Shown: one piece after another, positions 32,078 through 40,936 of the stretch | Position numbering within the stretch: position 1 is the stretch's first letter | Layout of the letters: each line of letters opens with the position of its first letter | Source of the DNA: Rhizomicrobium palustre | GTDB lineage: Bacteria; Pseudomonadota; Alphaproteobacteria; Micropepsales; Micropepsaceae | Length of the DNA: 64,000 bases | Direction: 5' to 3' | Assembly: GCF_011761565.1 (NCBI RefSeq) | Contig: NZ_JAASRM010000001.1 | Coordinates: 2,418,139-2,482,138 of the forward strand | Program-made: the position numbers and the translations under genes | The notes under the pieces: generated by a model | The model's database searches: none | Told to the model about the DNA's origin: nothing | Seen by the model: only the letters and a program-made list of their open reading frames with translations

Positions 32078-33067
32078 CTAAAGCGCCGCTACGGGTGTTT
32101 TCAGATGCGCCAAAGCCGCGTCCAGAACCTCCACACCCGCCTCATAACGGGTGGCGTTCTCGGAGAGGTGACGGCGGAAGGCGCGCGCCCCCGGCTTGCC
32201 GTGAAAGACGCCGAGGATATGCCGGGTCATAGCGTTGAGCGGGACGCCTTGGCCGCGTTTTTCGGCCACATAATCGCGGAATTTCGCCATCGCTTCGTCT
32301 AGCGAAACCGGCGCGCCACCGAAAAGCCGGGCATCGACCTCAGCAAGGATGGACGGATCTTGATAGGCCGCACGCCCCAACATGACGCCGTCGAGATGCT
32401 GTAGGCAGGCCTCGGCCGTCTCGAGACTGGCGATCCCGCCATTGATCACAATTTTGAGATCAGGGTTCTCGCGCTTCACAGCATAGACCAGCTCGTAATC
32501 GAGCGGCGGGATTTCCCGGTTTTCGCGTGGCGATAGCCCGCCCAGAATGGCCTTGCGGGCATGCACCACGAAAATCCTGACGCCAGCTTGTTTGCAGGCC
32601 GCGATGATGGTGCGTAGCGCGATCTCGGGCTCCTGCTCGTCCACCCCGATACGGCACTTGATGGTGACCGGTACTTTCACCTTCGCTAGCATCGCAGCGG
32701 CACACTCCGCTACCAGCTCTGGCTCCAGCATCAAACAGGCACCGAACTTACCTGATTGCACCCGGTCCGACGGGCAGCCGACGTTGAGGTTGATCTCGTC
32801 GTAACCGTAATCCTCGCCGATTTTTGCGGCTTCGGCGAGCAGGGCCGGATCGGAGCCGCCCAATTGCAACGCTACCGGATGCTCTCGCGCATCGAAGCCC
32901 AAAAGCTTCTCGCGGTCGCCGCGGATCACCGCCTGTGCCGTGACCATCTCGGTGTAGAGCAGGGCGTTGGCCGACAGGAAGCGGTGGAACATACGGCAAT
33001 GCCGGTCCGTCCACTCCATCATGGGGGCGACACAAAAACGATGCGAGAGGGGCGATAATTCGGGCAT
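32078..33067 (-). CDS. dusA: tRNA-dihydrouridine synthase A
   Basis: The roughly 329-residue flavoenzyme reduces uridine to dihydrouridine in tRNA D-loops. It starts with FCVAPMMEWTDRHCR, the DusA N-terminal FMN/tRNA-binding segment, followed by LLYTEMVTAQAV and INLNVGCPSDRVQSGKFGACLM (catalytic Cys in NVGCPS). VTIKCRIGVDE, HARKAILGGLSPRENREIPP and INGGI complete the barrel motifs. DusA-specific length and the LSPKENR-type block favour DusA over DusB/C. ATG 33067 is used; GTG 33073 is also in frame, and neither has a clear ribosome-binding site. Confidence 0.92.
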   Translation of the reverse strand: MPELSPLSHRFCVAPMMEWTDRHCRMFHRFLSANALLYTEMVTAQAVIRGDREKLLGFDAREHPVALQLGGSDPALLAEAAKIGEDYGYDEINLNVGCPSDRVQSGKFGACLMLEPELVAECAAAMLAKVKVPVTIKCRIGVDEQEPEIALRTIIAACKQAGVRIFVVHARKAILGGLSPRENREIPPLDYELVYAVKRENPDLKIVINGGIASLETAEACLQHLDGVMLGRAAYQDPSILAEVDARLFGGAPVSLDEAMAKFRDYVAEKRGQGVPLNAMTRHILGVFHGKPGARAFRRHLSENATRYEAGVEVLDAALAHLKTPVAAL

Positions 33068-33165
33068 TTTCACAAGGATTTACAAGGGTTGTATCAATGG
33101 GGGACATATTATCCCGAGGATTACGGCTTGCAAAAGGCGGGGTGGGCTGATACCAGAACAATTAG

Positions 33166-33177
33166 TTAGGTACCTAA
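33166..33177 (+). promoter_or_regulatory. MarR-type palindromic operator
   Basis: TTAGGTACCTAA is a perfect 12-bp palindrome, flanked by further A/T symmetry, 20 bases before the marR-like start codon. TTAG...CTAA ends are typical MarR/SlyA-family sites, so autorepression of the efflux operon is likely. Confidence 0.65.
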
Positions 33178-33197
33178 TTATATTTGAGCTCGCCCCC

Positions 33198-33653
33198 ATG
33201 GACAGCGTCAAACAATCAAAGCGAGAATTTGTTTTTCGCATGATGTCCCTCAGCAAGGCGTATCGGCGGTATGCCAATGAGGAGCTGGAGCGGAGCGGCC
33301 TGTCGCATTCCACGGCGATGGTAGTGATGCTTTTGAGTGAAACGCGGGCCGAGTGTTCGCAGAAATTCCTTGCCGATCATCTTGATGTGGCGCCGGCCTC
33401 AATGGTGCCGCTGCTCAAGCAGATTGAAGCGGCGGGATTGATTACCCGGCGCCAGGATGCCGAGGATAAGCGCGTCAACAATATCGAACTGACGCCGGCC
33501 GGCGTGACGCTCGCCAAAGAGGCGCGGCGGGTACTCGATGGTGTTCGCCAGCGTCTATTCGTGGGGATTGATCCGGCAGATGTCGAAGCCAGCTTGCGGG
33601 TGCTGGAAGGTTTGCAGAGCGCTCTCGCGGCGCAGAAGCCGCGTGTGAAGTAG
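33198..33653 (+). CDS. MarR family transcriptional regulator
   Basis: The 151-residue protein is a stand-alone winged-helix regulator: an N-terminal dimerisation helix (FRMMSLSKAYRRYANEEL), the HTH (CSQKFLADHLDVAPASMVPLLKQIEAAGLI) and the wing TRRQDAEDKRVNNIELTPAG with the conserved D.R motif. MarR proteins usually repress an adjacent efflux operon and release DNA on binding a phenolic ligand. It is the first gene of a five-gene series and has the operator TTAGGTACCTAA upstream. The frame is open further upstream, but ATG 33198 begins the conserved domain. Its stop overlaps the GTG of the next gene. Confidence 0.88.
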   Translation: MDSVKQSKREFVFRMMSLSKAYRRYANEELERSGLSHSTAMVVMLLSETRAECSQKFLADHLDVAPASMVPLLKQIEAAGLITRRQDAEDKRVNNIELTPAGVTLAKEARRVLDGVRQRLFVGIDPADVEASLRVLEGLQSALAAQKPRVK

Positions 33654-35656
33654 TGCCCTCTATGCGTATCGGTTGGCGAGAACTGGTCTTTTCGGCCAAT
33701 AGCTTTGGCGCTGCCATGCTGGCGCTCGCTGTTTCGTTCATTTGCGATCTTGACCGGCCCTATTGGGCGATGATGACCGCCTATGTCACGGCGCAGCCAT
33801 TCAGCGGGGCGCTCCACTCCAAAGCGCTGTTTCGCATTGCCGGAACGGTGATTGGTGCGGCGGCGATGGTGTTTCTGGTTCCGCCCTTGTCCAGCGCGCC
33901 CGTGCTTTTATCGCTAGCAATCGCGCTGTGGGTCGGGGTGTGCCTGTATTTCTCTCTTTTGGATCGCACGCCGCGCTCTTACATTTTCATGCTGGCAGGC
34001 TTCACTACCGCCTTTATTGGGTTTCCGATTGTGGGCGCGCCCGCCACAGCCTTCGATGTAGGGGTTTCGCGCGTTGAAGAAAACTGCGTCGGCATTATCT
34101 GCTCGATGCTGTTTCACACGGTTTTCTTCCCGCGCAGCTTGCGCCTTTCCCTGGCGGACCGGTTTGGCCAGGCCGTGGACGATCTCACCTCCTGGTGCAC
34201 CGACACCTTTGCCCGCAAGAAGGACGCAGTGCGGCGGCGCGGGCGTTTGCGCTTGGCGGCCGATATTACCGAGCTGCACATGATGGCCACCAATGTGCCG
34301 TTCGATACCCATGAGCCGCAGCAGTTTGGGCAGATCATCGCCACGGTCGAGGAAAAGCTGATCCGGCTCTTCCCGCTGATCACGGGCCTGTCAGAACGAT
34401 TCAAGATGCTGGAGAAGAGCGGGCCGCTGCCGCAGCGTCTGACGATGTTGCTGGCGGACATCTCTCATTGGATGCACGCCTCCGCGCCAAGTGAAACGGT
34501 GGCGGTCCTGAAAAAGCGCTGTCATGGCCTTCAAAAGCTCGAAGGAAATCCGTCCTGGCGGGAAATGCTGCTGTTCAATATTGCCACACGGCTGTCTGAG
34601 CTTGTCGATATATATGCCTCCTGCCGCAAGCTGGTCACCACGATGGGAGATCGCGAAGCGCTGAAGGCGGTCAGGCCGGGCGCCGGCAAGCAGGCGCGCG
34701 TTCTGCACACCGATAAGTTGGACGCGTTCTATTCCGCGCTATCCTGCGCAGGCATCGTCTTTCTGGGATCGGTCCTTTGGATCGTCTCTGGCTGGCCGGA
34801 TGGCGGCACTGCGGTGATGATGGGCACGGTGACCTATTGCCTTTTTGCCAGCCAAGCCAATCCTGTACCTGCGCAAAAGGCCTCGCTTTATAATACGGCG
34901 CTCGCCAGTGTCGTGGCGGGAATTTATCTCTTCGCGATATTTCCCAACATCCATAGCTTTGTCGGCCTTGTCCTTGTGCTCGCGCCGGTTTTGCTGACTG
35001 CAGGTGTGCTGCTCGCCCAGCCAGGCGGTCTGAAATATCTATCCTTCATAGTGCCGTTCTGCGGAAGCCTGACCCTTACGCGCCATTTCCAGCCGGATTT
35101 CCAGGCTTTCTTGAATTGGAACGTGGCGCAATTCGTCGGTATTGCGGGTGTGGTCGCCGCGACGCGCATCTTGCGCAATGTGAGCGCGCATCGGCGCATC
35201 CACACTGTTTTACAGGCCACGGCGACCGACATTGCCGACATCGCCCGCGGCGACAAGCGCATATCGAGCAGTGCCTGGATCAGTTTGATGGTCGATCGCA
35301 TCGGACTTTTGGCACCTTACACCGATATCATCAAATCGAGTCCGCGTTACGCCTCCGTCAACACCATGATTGGGATGCGGACCGGGCTGAACGTCATCCG
35401 GCTGCGGCGAGCGCTCGCCCATTTGCCCGCTGAATATTCGCAGCGTGGCGAAACGCTGATGTCTGCGTTAGCGGAGCATTTCGCCGCACAAGCCCGTCAG
35501 GTTGAGGCCCTCCCGCCGCCATATGGGCTTTTGCGGGATGTTGAGGAAGGGCTCGCCGCGGTCTCCGCTATGCCCGCCAATCGTTTGCGCAAGGCTATCG
35601 CGAATGCCCTGACGGGACTTCGCTGCAATCTCTTCCCACTGGAGGCGAGCGCATGA
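33653..35656 (+). CDS. FUSC-family inner-membrane efflux protein (AaeB/YccC-like)
   Basis: The 667-residue protein has the fusaric-acid-resistance layout: a membrane bundle at about residues 15-160, a cytoplasmic stretch of about 190 residues, a second bundle at about 360-505 (FYSALSCAGIVFLGSVLW onwards), then a cytoplasmic tail. DRPYWAMMTAYVTAQPFSGAL near the N terminus is the conserved FUSC signature. Together with the following DUF1656, HlyD and NodT genes it should form a tripartite pump for aromatic carboxylic acids or similar compounds. GTG 33653 overlaps the marR stop; ATG 33662 is an alternative start. Confidence 0.85.
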   Translation: MPSMRIGWRELVFSANSFGAAMLALAVSFICDLDRPYWAMMTAYVTAQPFSGALHSKALFRIAGTVIGAAAMVFLVPPLSSAPVLLSLAIALWVGVCLYFSLLDRTPRSYIFMLAGFTTAFIGFPIVGAPATAFDVGVSRVEENCVGIICSMLFHTVFFPRSLRLSLADRFGQAVDDLTSWCTDTFARKKDAVRRRGRLRLAADITELHMMATNVPFDTHEPQQFGQIIATVEEKLIRLFPLITGLSERFKMLEKSGPLPQRLTMLLADISHWMHASAPSETVAVLKKRCHGLQKLEGNPSWREMLLFNIATRLSELVDIYASCRKLVTTMGDREALKAVRPGAGKQARVLHTDKLDAFYSALSCAGIVFLGSVLWIVSGWPDGGTAVMMGTVTYCLFASQANPVPAQKASLYNTALASVVAGIYLFAIFPNIHSFVGLVLVLAPVLLTAGVLLAQPGGLKYLSFIVPFCGSLTLTRHFQPDFQAFLNWNVAQFVGIAGVVAATRILRNVSAHRRIHTVLQATATDIADIARGDKRISSSAWISLMVDRIGLLAPYTDIIKSSPRYASVNTMIGMRTGLNVIRLRRALAHLPAEYSQRGETLMSALAEHFAAQARQVEALPPPYGLLRDVEEGLAAVSAMPANRLRKAIANALTGLRCNLFPLEASA

Positions 35657-35877
35657 TCTCTGATTATGCCGTGTTTGGCGTTTTGATCCACCCCTACATG
35701 CTGGCCCTGATCTTCGCCATTCTGGTGTCACGGCCCGTTTGCCTGCTGATCAATCGCGCTGGGTTTTACCGCTTTGTCTGGCATCCCGGCCTGTTCGATA
35801 TGGCGGTGTTCTTTCTGCTCTATGGCATTTTCGTTTGGATGTTTGTGCCCGGCCTGTTGTCCGGCGCGTTTGCGTAA
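35653..35877 (+). CDS. DUF1656 small membrane protein (AaeX-like)
   Basis: The 74-residue protein has two hydrophobic helices (MLALIFAILVSRPVCLLI and FDMAVFFLLYGIFVWMF), matching DUF1656/AaeX, a small inner-membrane partner always found with FUSC and HlyD proteins. Its ATG overlaps the FUSC stop codon (ATGA), so the two are translationally coupled. Its exact role in the pump is not known. Confidence 0.85.
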   Translation: MISDYAVFGVLIHPYMLALIFAILVSRPVCLLINRAGFYRFVWHPGLFDMAVFFLLYGIFVWMFVPGLLSGAFA

Positions 35878-35886
35878 GGTGTGTTC

Positions 35887-36753
35887 ATGAACTGGCTTCG
35901 GATCGGTAAAGGCGCCGTCACCACCCTGTTTGTCATTGCCGCGATCGTTACCGTGATTGGTCTGTGGCGCTTCTACGAAGTTTACCCGCGCACGCCAGAT
36001 GGCAAGGTGCGGGCTGACGTGGTGCTGATTACACCTGATGTCTCGGGGCTGGTCACAAAGGTGTTTGTTGCGGATAACCAGCATGTAAAAGCCGGGCAGG
36101 TGTTGTTCGAAATCGACCGCCAGCGTTTTGCGCTGGAGGTGGAGCGAGCCAAGGCCGCTTTGGCCGCAAAAAGGGCCGCGCTGCAGCAGGCCGCGCGCGT
36201 TTCGCATCGCAATGCCGGGCTGAGTGGCCTCGTCGCCAGAGAAGAGGTCGAGCAGGGCAATGCCAAAGTTGATGCGCTGACGGCAGAGGTGCATGAAGCC
36301 GAAGCTCAGCTCTCCACCGCCATGCTTAATCTCGATCGTGCGAGCGTGCGCGCCTCCGTCGACGGCAAGATCTCCAATTTCAGCCTGTTGCCAGGCGCCT
36401 ATGCCTCCGCGGGCAAGCCGGTTTTCGCGCTCATCGCGCTTAACTCCATTCATGTGGACGGCTATTTCGAGGAAACTAAAATCAGCCGTATTCATGTGGG
36501 CGATCCGGTGCGCGTGCGGTTGATGGGCGAGAGCGGCGAGATCAAAGGCCATGTCGTAAGCATTGCCGGTGGTATCGAAGATCGGGACCGGGTTACGGGC
36601 GGAAATCTTCTCGCCGATGTGAATCCGACCTTCAGCTGGATCCGCTTGGCGCAGCGCATCCCGGTGCGGGTCGCGCTGGAGAACCCGCCGCGCGATATGG
36701 CGCTCGTACTTGGCCGCACGGCGGCCGTTGATGTTCTGCCGCGGGACCGGTGA
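35887..36753 (+). CDS. HlyD-family periplasmic adaptor (AaeA/EmrA-like)
   Basis: The 288-residue membrane-fusion protein has one N-terminal anchor (VTTLFVIAAIVTVIGLW, about residues 11-27). A biotinyl-lipoyl-like first half follows (VVLITPDVSGLVTKVFVADNQHVKAGQVLFEID), then a helical hairpin (ERAKAALAAKRAAL to EEVEQGNAKVDALTAEVHEAEAQL) and the second half (ASVDGKISNFSLLPGAYASAGKPVFALI). It should bridge the FUSC pump and the NodT outer-membrane channel. ATG 35887 is chosen because AAGGTG lies 5 bases upstream; GTG 35881 is also in frame. Confidence 0.88.
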   Translation: MNWLRIGKGAVTTLFVIAAIVTVIGLWRFYEVYPRTPDGKVRADVVLITPDVSGLVTKVFVADNQHVKAGQVLFEIDRQRFALEVERAKAALAAKRAALQQAARVSHRNAGLSGLVAREEVEQGNAKVDALTAEVHEAEAQLSTAMLNLDRASVRASVDGKISNFSLLPGAYASAGKPVFALIALNSIHVDGYFEETKISRIHVGDPVRVRLMGESGEIKGHVVSIAGGIEDRDRVTGGNLLADVNPTFSWIRLAQRIPVRVALENPPRDMALVLGRTAAVDVLPRDR

Positions 36754-36758
36754 GGATC

Positions 36759-38150
36759 ATGCGCCGTTTAGCTCTTCTCTTTTCCGCTCTGGCGCTCGGT
36801 GCATGCACCGCTGGCCCTGATTATCTACGGCCCGAGAACTCCGCCCATGCGAAGGTGGGACGCGATTTCAAGGAGACACTGCCGCACGCGGTCTCGAAGG
36901 AGGACATGCCCGGCAAATGGTGGCACCTCTACGAGGATAAAACGCTGGACGGTTTGATCGAGGAAGCCTTGCGTAACAATACCGATTTGCGCATCGCGGC
37001 GGCCAATATCAAGCGCGCCGAAGCGTATAAGGCGGAAATCGCTGATCGCGCCAAGCCGCAAACCGAACTCGGCGGCGGTGTTTCTTATGGCCAGCTTTCC
37101 GCCGAAGAACATTTGATTTTCGGCCACGCCCTGCCATCGGATTTTGTCTATAGCCTGGGCGGCGGGCTCTCGTATGACCTCGATCTCGCGGGCCAAATCA
37201 AGCGCGCGATAGAGGCGGCGAAGGCCGAGAGCGAGGCCAGCCGTGCCGCTTATGATGCGGTGCGCATTGGGGTTGTTGCAGAAGTGAGCCGGAGCTACCT
37301 CGATGTTTGCGCGGCGGGGCGTGAGCTCGATTTGGCCGAGGAGATGATCTCCGTTCAGGATTCCTTGAAATCCGTGAATGCGCGCCTGACGGCATCGGGC
37401 CGGGCGGCGGAGAATACGCGCCAGACCTATAACGCGCAGCTTTGGCGGATAAGAGCGGCGCTGCCGGTTCTGCAAGCCCGGCGCAAACAGGCTGCCTATC
37501 GGCTGGCGGCTCTGATGGGCAGCGATATCCCGCCGGATGTGATGGGCTGCCACGCCGTACCTGAGCTCAAGGCCCCTGTTCCTGTCGGCGATGGCCGCGC
37601 TTTCCTGGAGCGTCGACCCGACGTGCGTGAAGCTGAGGCGGGGCTGAAAGCTGCGACCGCGCGCATTGGCGTGGCGATGGCCGACCTTTATCCGCACATC
37701 ACTCTGGGCATCAGCGGTGGATCGACCGGTCTGTTGAAGAACATTGGCGATAGCGACACCTACAAATATTCCATTGGGCCGCTGATCTCTTGGGAGTTTC
37801 CGCAGCGCGGTACCGTTGAAGCCCGCATCCGTGCCGCCGAGGCACGGGATGAGGCTGCACTCGCGCTTTTCGACCGCACGGTTCTCAACGCTTTGCGCGA
37901 TGCAGAAATTTCGCTCTCAGCTTACGGCCGCGATCTGGACCAGAACGGGGATTGGCAAAGGGCTGAAGCGGCGCAGGCCCGCCTTGCGGCCGATAGCATC
38001 GCGCTGCAACAGCGCGGGCGGCAGAGCCTCACTGAGACCCTGCTGGCGCGTCGCAATCACTTGCAGGCGGAGCAAGACGTCGCGGCCAGCAAGGCGCGGC
38101 TGGCGGCAGACCAAATCAGCCTTTTCGCAGTGCTCGGCGGCGGCTGGTAG
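36759..38150 (+). CDS. NodT-family outer-membrane efflux lipoprotein
   Basis: The 463-residue protein begins with a lipoprotein signal whose lipobox is LGAC, followed by TAGPDYLRPE, the standard NodT/OprM start (CxxGPDYxxP). Two outer-membrane-efflux repeats follow, e.g. WWHLYEDKTLDGLIEEALRNNTDLRIA and RRPDVREAEAGLKAATARIGVAMADLYPHI. As a TolC-like trimer it would provide the outer-membrane exit of the FUSC/HlyD pump. A GTG at 36750 is also in frame and overlaps the previous stop, but the signal peptide is best with ATG 36759. It is the last gene of the operon. Confidence 0.9.
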   Translation: MRRLALLFSALALGACTAGPDYLRPENSAHAKVGRDFKETLPHAVSKEDMPGKWWHLYEDKTLDGLIEEALRNNTDLRIAAANIKRAEAYKAEIADRAKPQTELGGGVSYGQLSAEEHLIFGHALPSDFVYSLGGGLSYDLDLAGQIKRAIEAAKAESEASRAAYDAVRIGVVAEVSRSYLDVCAAGRELDLAEEMISVQDSLKSVNARLTASGRAAENTRQTYNAQLWRIRAALPVLQARRKQAAYRLAALMGSDIPPDVMGCHAVPELKAPVPVGDGRAFLERRPDVREAEAGLKAATARIGVAMADLYPHITLGISGGSTGLLKNIGDSDTYKYSIGPLISWEFPQRGTVEARIRAAEARDEAALALFDRTVLNALRDAEISLSAYGRDLDQNGDWQRAEAAQARLAADSIALQQRGRQSLTETLLARRNHLQAEQDVAASKARLAADQISLFAVLGGGW

Positions 38151-38279
38151 TCCCAGCAATCTTGTTCCGGTAGCGAAAATGTGAGCGCGAAGGCGGCCCC
38201 CATCGCAGCTTCGAATTGCACGCGCGCGGGAAAGGCGGTATCAAAAACTCAGACAATAAAACCAAATATGGGGAGAAAT

Positions 38280-40877
38280 ATGCGCGTCCGTGCAGCCGTT
38301 GCCGTTTCGTCGGTCTTACTCTTTTCACTTTCAGCCAAGGGGGAGGAGGCGCCGTATAAGAACCCTGATCTCTCGCCGCAGGTCCGCGCGGCGGACCTTG
38401 TTTCGCGCATGACCTTGGATGAGAAGGTGCTCCAGATGCAGAGCACCTCGCCTGCCATCCCGCGCCTGGGAGTGCCGGGTTATAACTGGTGGGGTGAGGC
38501 GCTGCATGGCGTTGCCAATGGGCATGCCACCGTGTTTCCGCAAGCCATCGGCCTTGGCGCGACCTTTGATCCAGATCTCATTCATCGCGTCGCAGATGTC
38601 ATCTCCACCGAGGCGCGCGCTAAATTTCATGAAGCGATCCGCAACGGAGTGCCACCGCGCCAGGGCATTCTGCCGACCGACATCGCGCTGACCTTCTGGT
38701 CGCCCAACATCAACATCTTCCGCGATCCGCGCTGGGGCCGTGGCCAGGAAACATACGGCGAAGATCCCTATCTGTCCGGCCGTCTTGGCGTTGCCTTTGT
38801 GAAGGGCATGCAGGGCGATGATCCGCGCTATCTGAAAACCGTGGCGACGCCCAAGCATTACGCCGTCCATAGCGGCCCTGAAACGCAGCGCCATACCTTT
38901 GATGCACGCGTCAGCGATTACGATCTCAACAACACCTATCTTCCGGCCTTCCGTGCAGCAGTGACCGAGGGTAAGGCGGAGTCAGTGATGTGTGTGTATA
39001 ACTCCGTTGCCGGTGTGCCGGGCTGCGCCTCCGCCGATCTCTTGCAGAAGACGCTGCGCCAGGATTGGGGCTTTAACGGCTATGTGGTGTCGGATTGCGG
39101 CGCGGTCGACGATATCTTCCGTACCCACAAATACACCAAGACCATGGGCGAGGCGGCGGTCGCGGCCGTAAAAGCCGGCACCGATCTTTCCTGCGGCACG
39201 GAATACGAAACTCTTCCCGCAGAGGTGAAGGCGGGGCGCATCTCCGAAGCAGACATCAACCGCGCACTGGAGCGCGATTTCGTCGCGCGCTTCCGTCTTG
39301 GCATGTTCGATCCGGTGGAACGCGTGCCCTATGCGTCGATTCCGATTACCGAGAACGATTCTGCCGCGCATCGCAAATTGGCGTTGGAAGCTGAGAACAA
39401 GGCGATCGTGCTGTTGAAGAACGATAAGAACGTTCTTCCCTTAGCTGCGAATGTGAAGACCATCGCGGTGCTGGGGCCGTCGGCCGATGATCCCTCTGGC
39501 TTGCTGGGCAATTACAATGGCATCTCCACCAAGCAGGTGACACCGCTGGAAGGCATCACCAAGCAGTTCACCAAGGCGCAGGTGCGTTATTCCGTGGGCG
39601 CGGCCTATACCGATTCAACACCGGTGCCGGTGACGTCCGCGGCGCTCTCGCAGGCGGATGGCAAAGGTGCGGGCGTCAAGGTCGAATATTTCGACAATGC
39701 CGAGCTGAAAGGCACGCCCAAGCTCACGCGTATCGAATCCCGCATTCACTTCAGTGACCGTTCCGCGGATGCGGAATCGAAAGCGGTGATCGCCGGGAAC
39801 AAATATTCTATCCGTTGGAGCGGCACCTTCACCCCACCGGTGTCGGGTGAGTATCTGCTCGCGGCCCGCACCCACATGTGGAACCGTGGCGGCAAGATTC
39901 ACATGTTCATCGATGGAAAGGATGTCGGCTCTAATTCGGTGCAAGGCCCGGGCGCTATTCCGGGTGCACAGCCGATGGGCCGCATGGCCTCGCGCAACGC
40001 CGATGCCAAGCTGAGCTTTGAGGCTGGCCGTGCTCATTCCATCCGCGTGGAACTGAGCCAGGATGGACCAGAAGGCACCACGGATTTGAATTGGGTCCCG
40101 CCGAAAGCTGCCGCCTTGGCCGAAGCGGCGAAGGTTGTGAAAGCCTCCGACGTGGCGGTGGTCTTTGTTGGGCTCAACTCTGGTCTCGAAGGCGAGCAGA
40201 ATCCGAACGTCAATATTCCTGGCTTCTTCGGTGGCGACCGCACCAGCATCGATCTGCCGGAACCGCAGGAAAAGTTGGTTCAGACCGCCATTGCAACTGG
40301 CAAGCCGGTAATTGTGGTGATGACCAGCGGCAGCGCGCTTGCCGTGAACTATGCGGCTGAGCATGCCGCAGCGGTGATCAGCGCCTGGTATGGCGGCGAG
40401 GAAACCGGCACGGCCGTCGCGCAGACACTCGCCGGTGTGAACAATCCGGCGGGGCGTTTGCCGGTCACCTTCTATAAGAGCACCGATCAGCTTCCGCCCT
40501 TCACCGATTACGCCATGAAAGGGCGCACCTATCGCTATTTCTCTGGCGAGCCGCTTTATGGCTTCGGCTATGGCCTCAGCTACGCCAAGTTCGAGTATTC
40601 GGGGCTGAAGACGGAGCGCAGCGCCAGTAGCGCCACTGTTACTGCCACGGTCAAGAACAGCTCAAATCGCGACGGAGATGAGGTGGTGCAGCTCTATGTG
40701 TCTGGCACGGGGCAGGAAATCCGCTCCTTGAAGGGCTTTGAGCGCGTTCACTTGAAGGCTGGCGAAAGCCGGGTGGTGAGCTTCCCGCTCAAGGATGTTC
40801 CGGCCTCGAAGATTACCGTCAGTGTCGGCGGCGGTCAGCCGGTGAAGGGCGTTGCCTTCGTGCAAGGCAGCCTGTAA
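38280..40877 (+). CDS. Secreted GH3 beta-glycosidase with PA14 insert
   Basis: The 865-residue enzyme has a Sec signal (MRVRAAVAVSSVLLFSLSAKG). The first GH3 barrel contains YNWWGEALHGVA, RDPRWGRGQETYGEDPYL, KHYAVHSGPE and the nucleophile segment YVVSDCGAVDD. A PA14 domain of about 150 residues (EYLLAARTHMWNRGGKIHMFIDG) is inserted in the second domain, and a fibronectin-III-like C terminus follows (DGDEVVQLYV). This layout is that of beta-xylosidase/beta-glucosidase GH3 enzymes such as XynB/BglX relatives; exact specificity cannot be read. ATG 38280 has GGGGAG 4 bases before it. It is convergent with the second GH3 gene. Confidence 0.9.
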   Translation: MRVRAAVAVSSVLLFSLSAKGEEAPYKNPDLSPQVRAADLVSRMTLDEKVLQMQSTSPAIPRLGVPGYNWWGEALHGVANGHATVFPQAIGLGATFDPDLIHRVADVISTEARAKFHEAIRNGVPPRQGILPTDIALTFWSPNINIFRDPRWGRGQETYGEDPYLSGRLGVAFVKGMQGDDPRYLKTVATPKHYAVHSGPETQRHTFDARVSDYDLNNTYLPAFRAAVTEGKAESVMCVYNSVAGVPGCASADLLQKTLRQDWGFNGYVVSDCGAVDDIFRTHKYTKTMGEAAVAAVKAGTDLSCGTEYETLPAEVKAGRISEADINRALERDFVARFRLGMFDPVERVPYASIPITENDSAAHRKLALEAENKAIVLLKNDKNVLPLAANVKTIAVLGPSADDPSGLLGNYNGISTKQVTPLEGITKQFTKAQVRYSVGAAYTDSTPVPVTSAALSQADGKGAGVKVEYFDNAELKGTPKLTRIESRIHFSDRSADAESKAVIAGNKYSIRWSGTFTPPVSGEYLLAARTHMWNRGGKIHMFIDGKDVGSNSVQGPGAIPGAQPMGRMASRNADAKLSFEAGRAHSIRVELSQDGPEGTTDLNWVPPKAAALAEAAKVVKASDVAVVFVGLNSGLEGEQNPNVNIPGFFGGDRTSIDLPEPQEKLVQTAIATGKPVIVVMTSGSALAVNYAAEHAAAVISAWYGGEETGTAVAQTLAGVNNPAGRLPVTFYKSTDQLPPFTDYAMKGRTYRYFSGEPLYGFGYGLSYAKFEYSGLKTERSASSATVTATVKNSSNRDGDEVVQLYVSGTGQEIRSLKGFERVHLKAGESRVVSFPLKDVPASKITVSVGGGQPVKGVAFVQGSL

Positions 40878-40893
40878 CAGCCGCGAAAGAGAG

Positions 40894-40932
40894 ATGCTGC
40901 GGTCCTTTTTCCGGGACCGCAGCATTTTTTTA
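40894..40932. terminator. Bidirectional terminator between the convergent GH3 genes
   Basis: ATGCTGCGGTCC and GGACCGCAGCAT form a perfect 12-bp stem, followed by a T-run on the + strand. It lies only 16 bases after the first GH3 stop codon and 5 bases before the end of the second gene. Confidence 0.85.
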
Positions 40933-40936
40933 TGGC

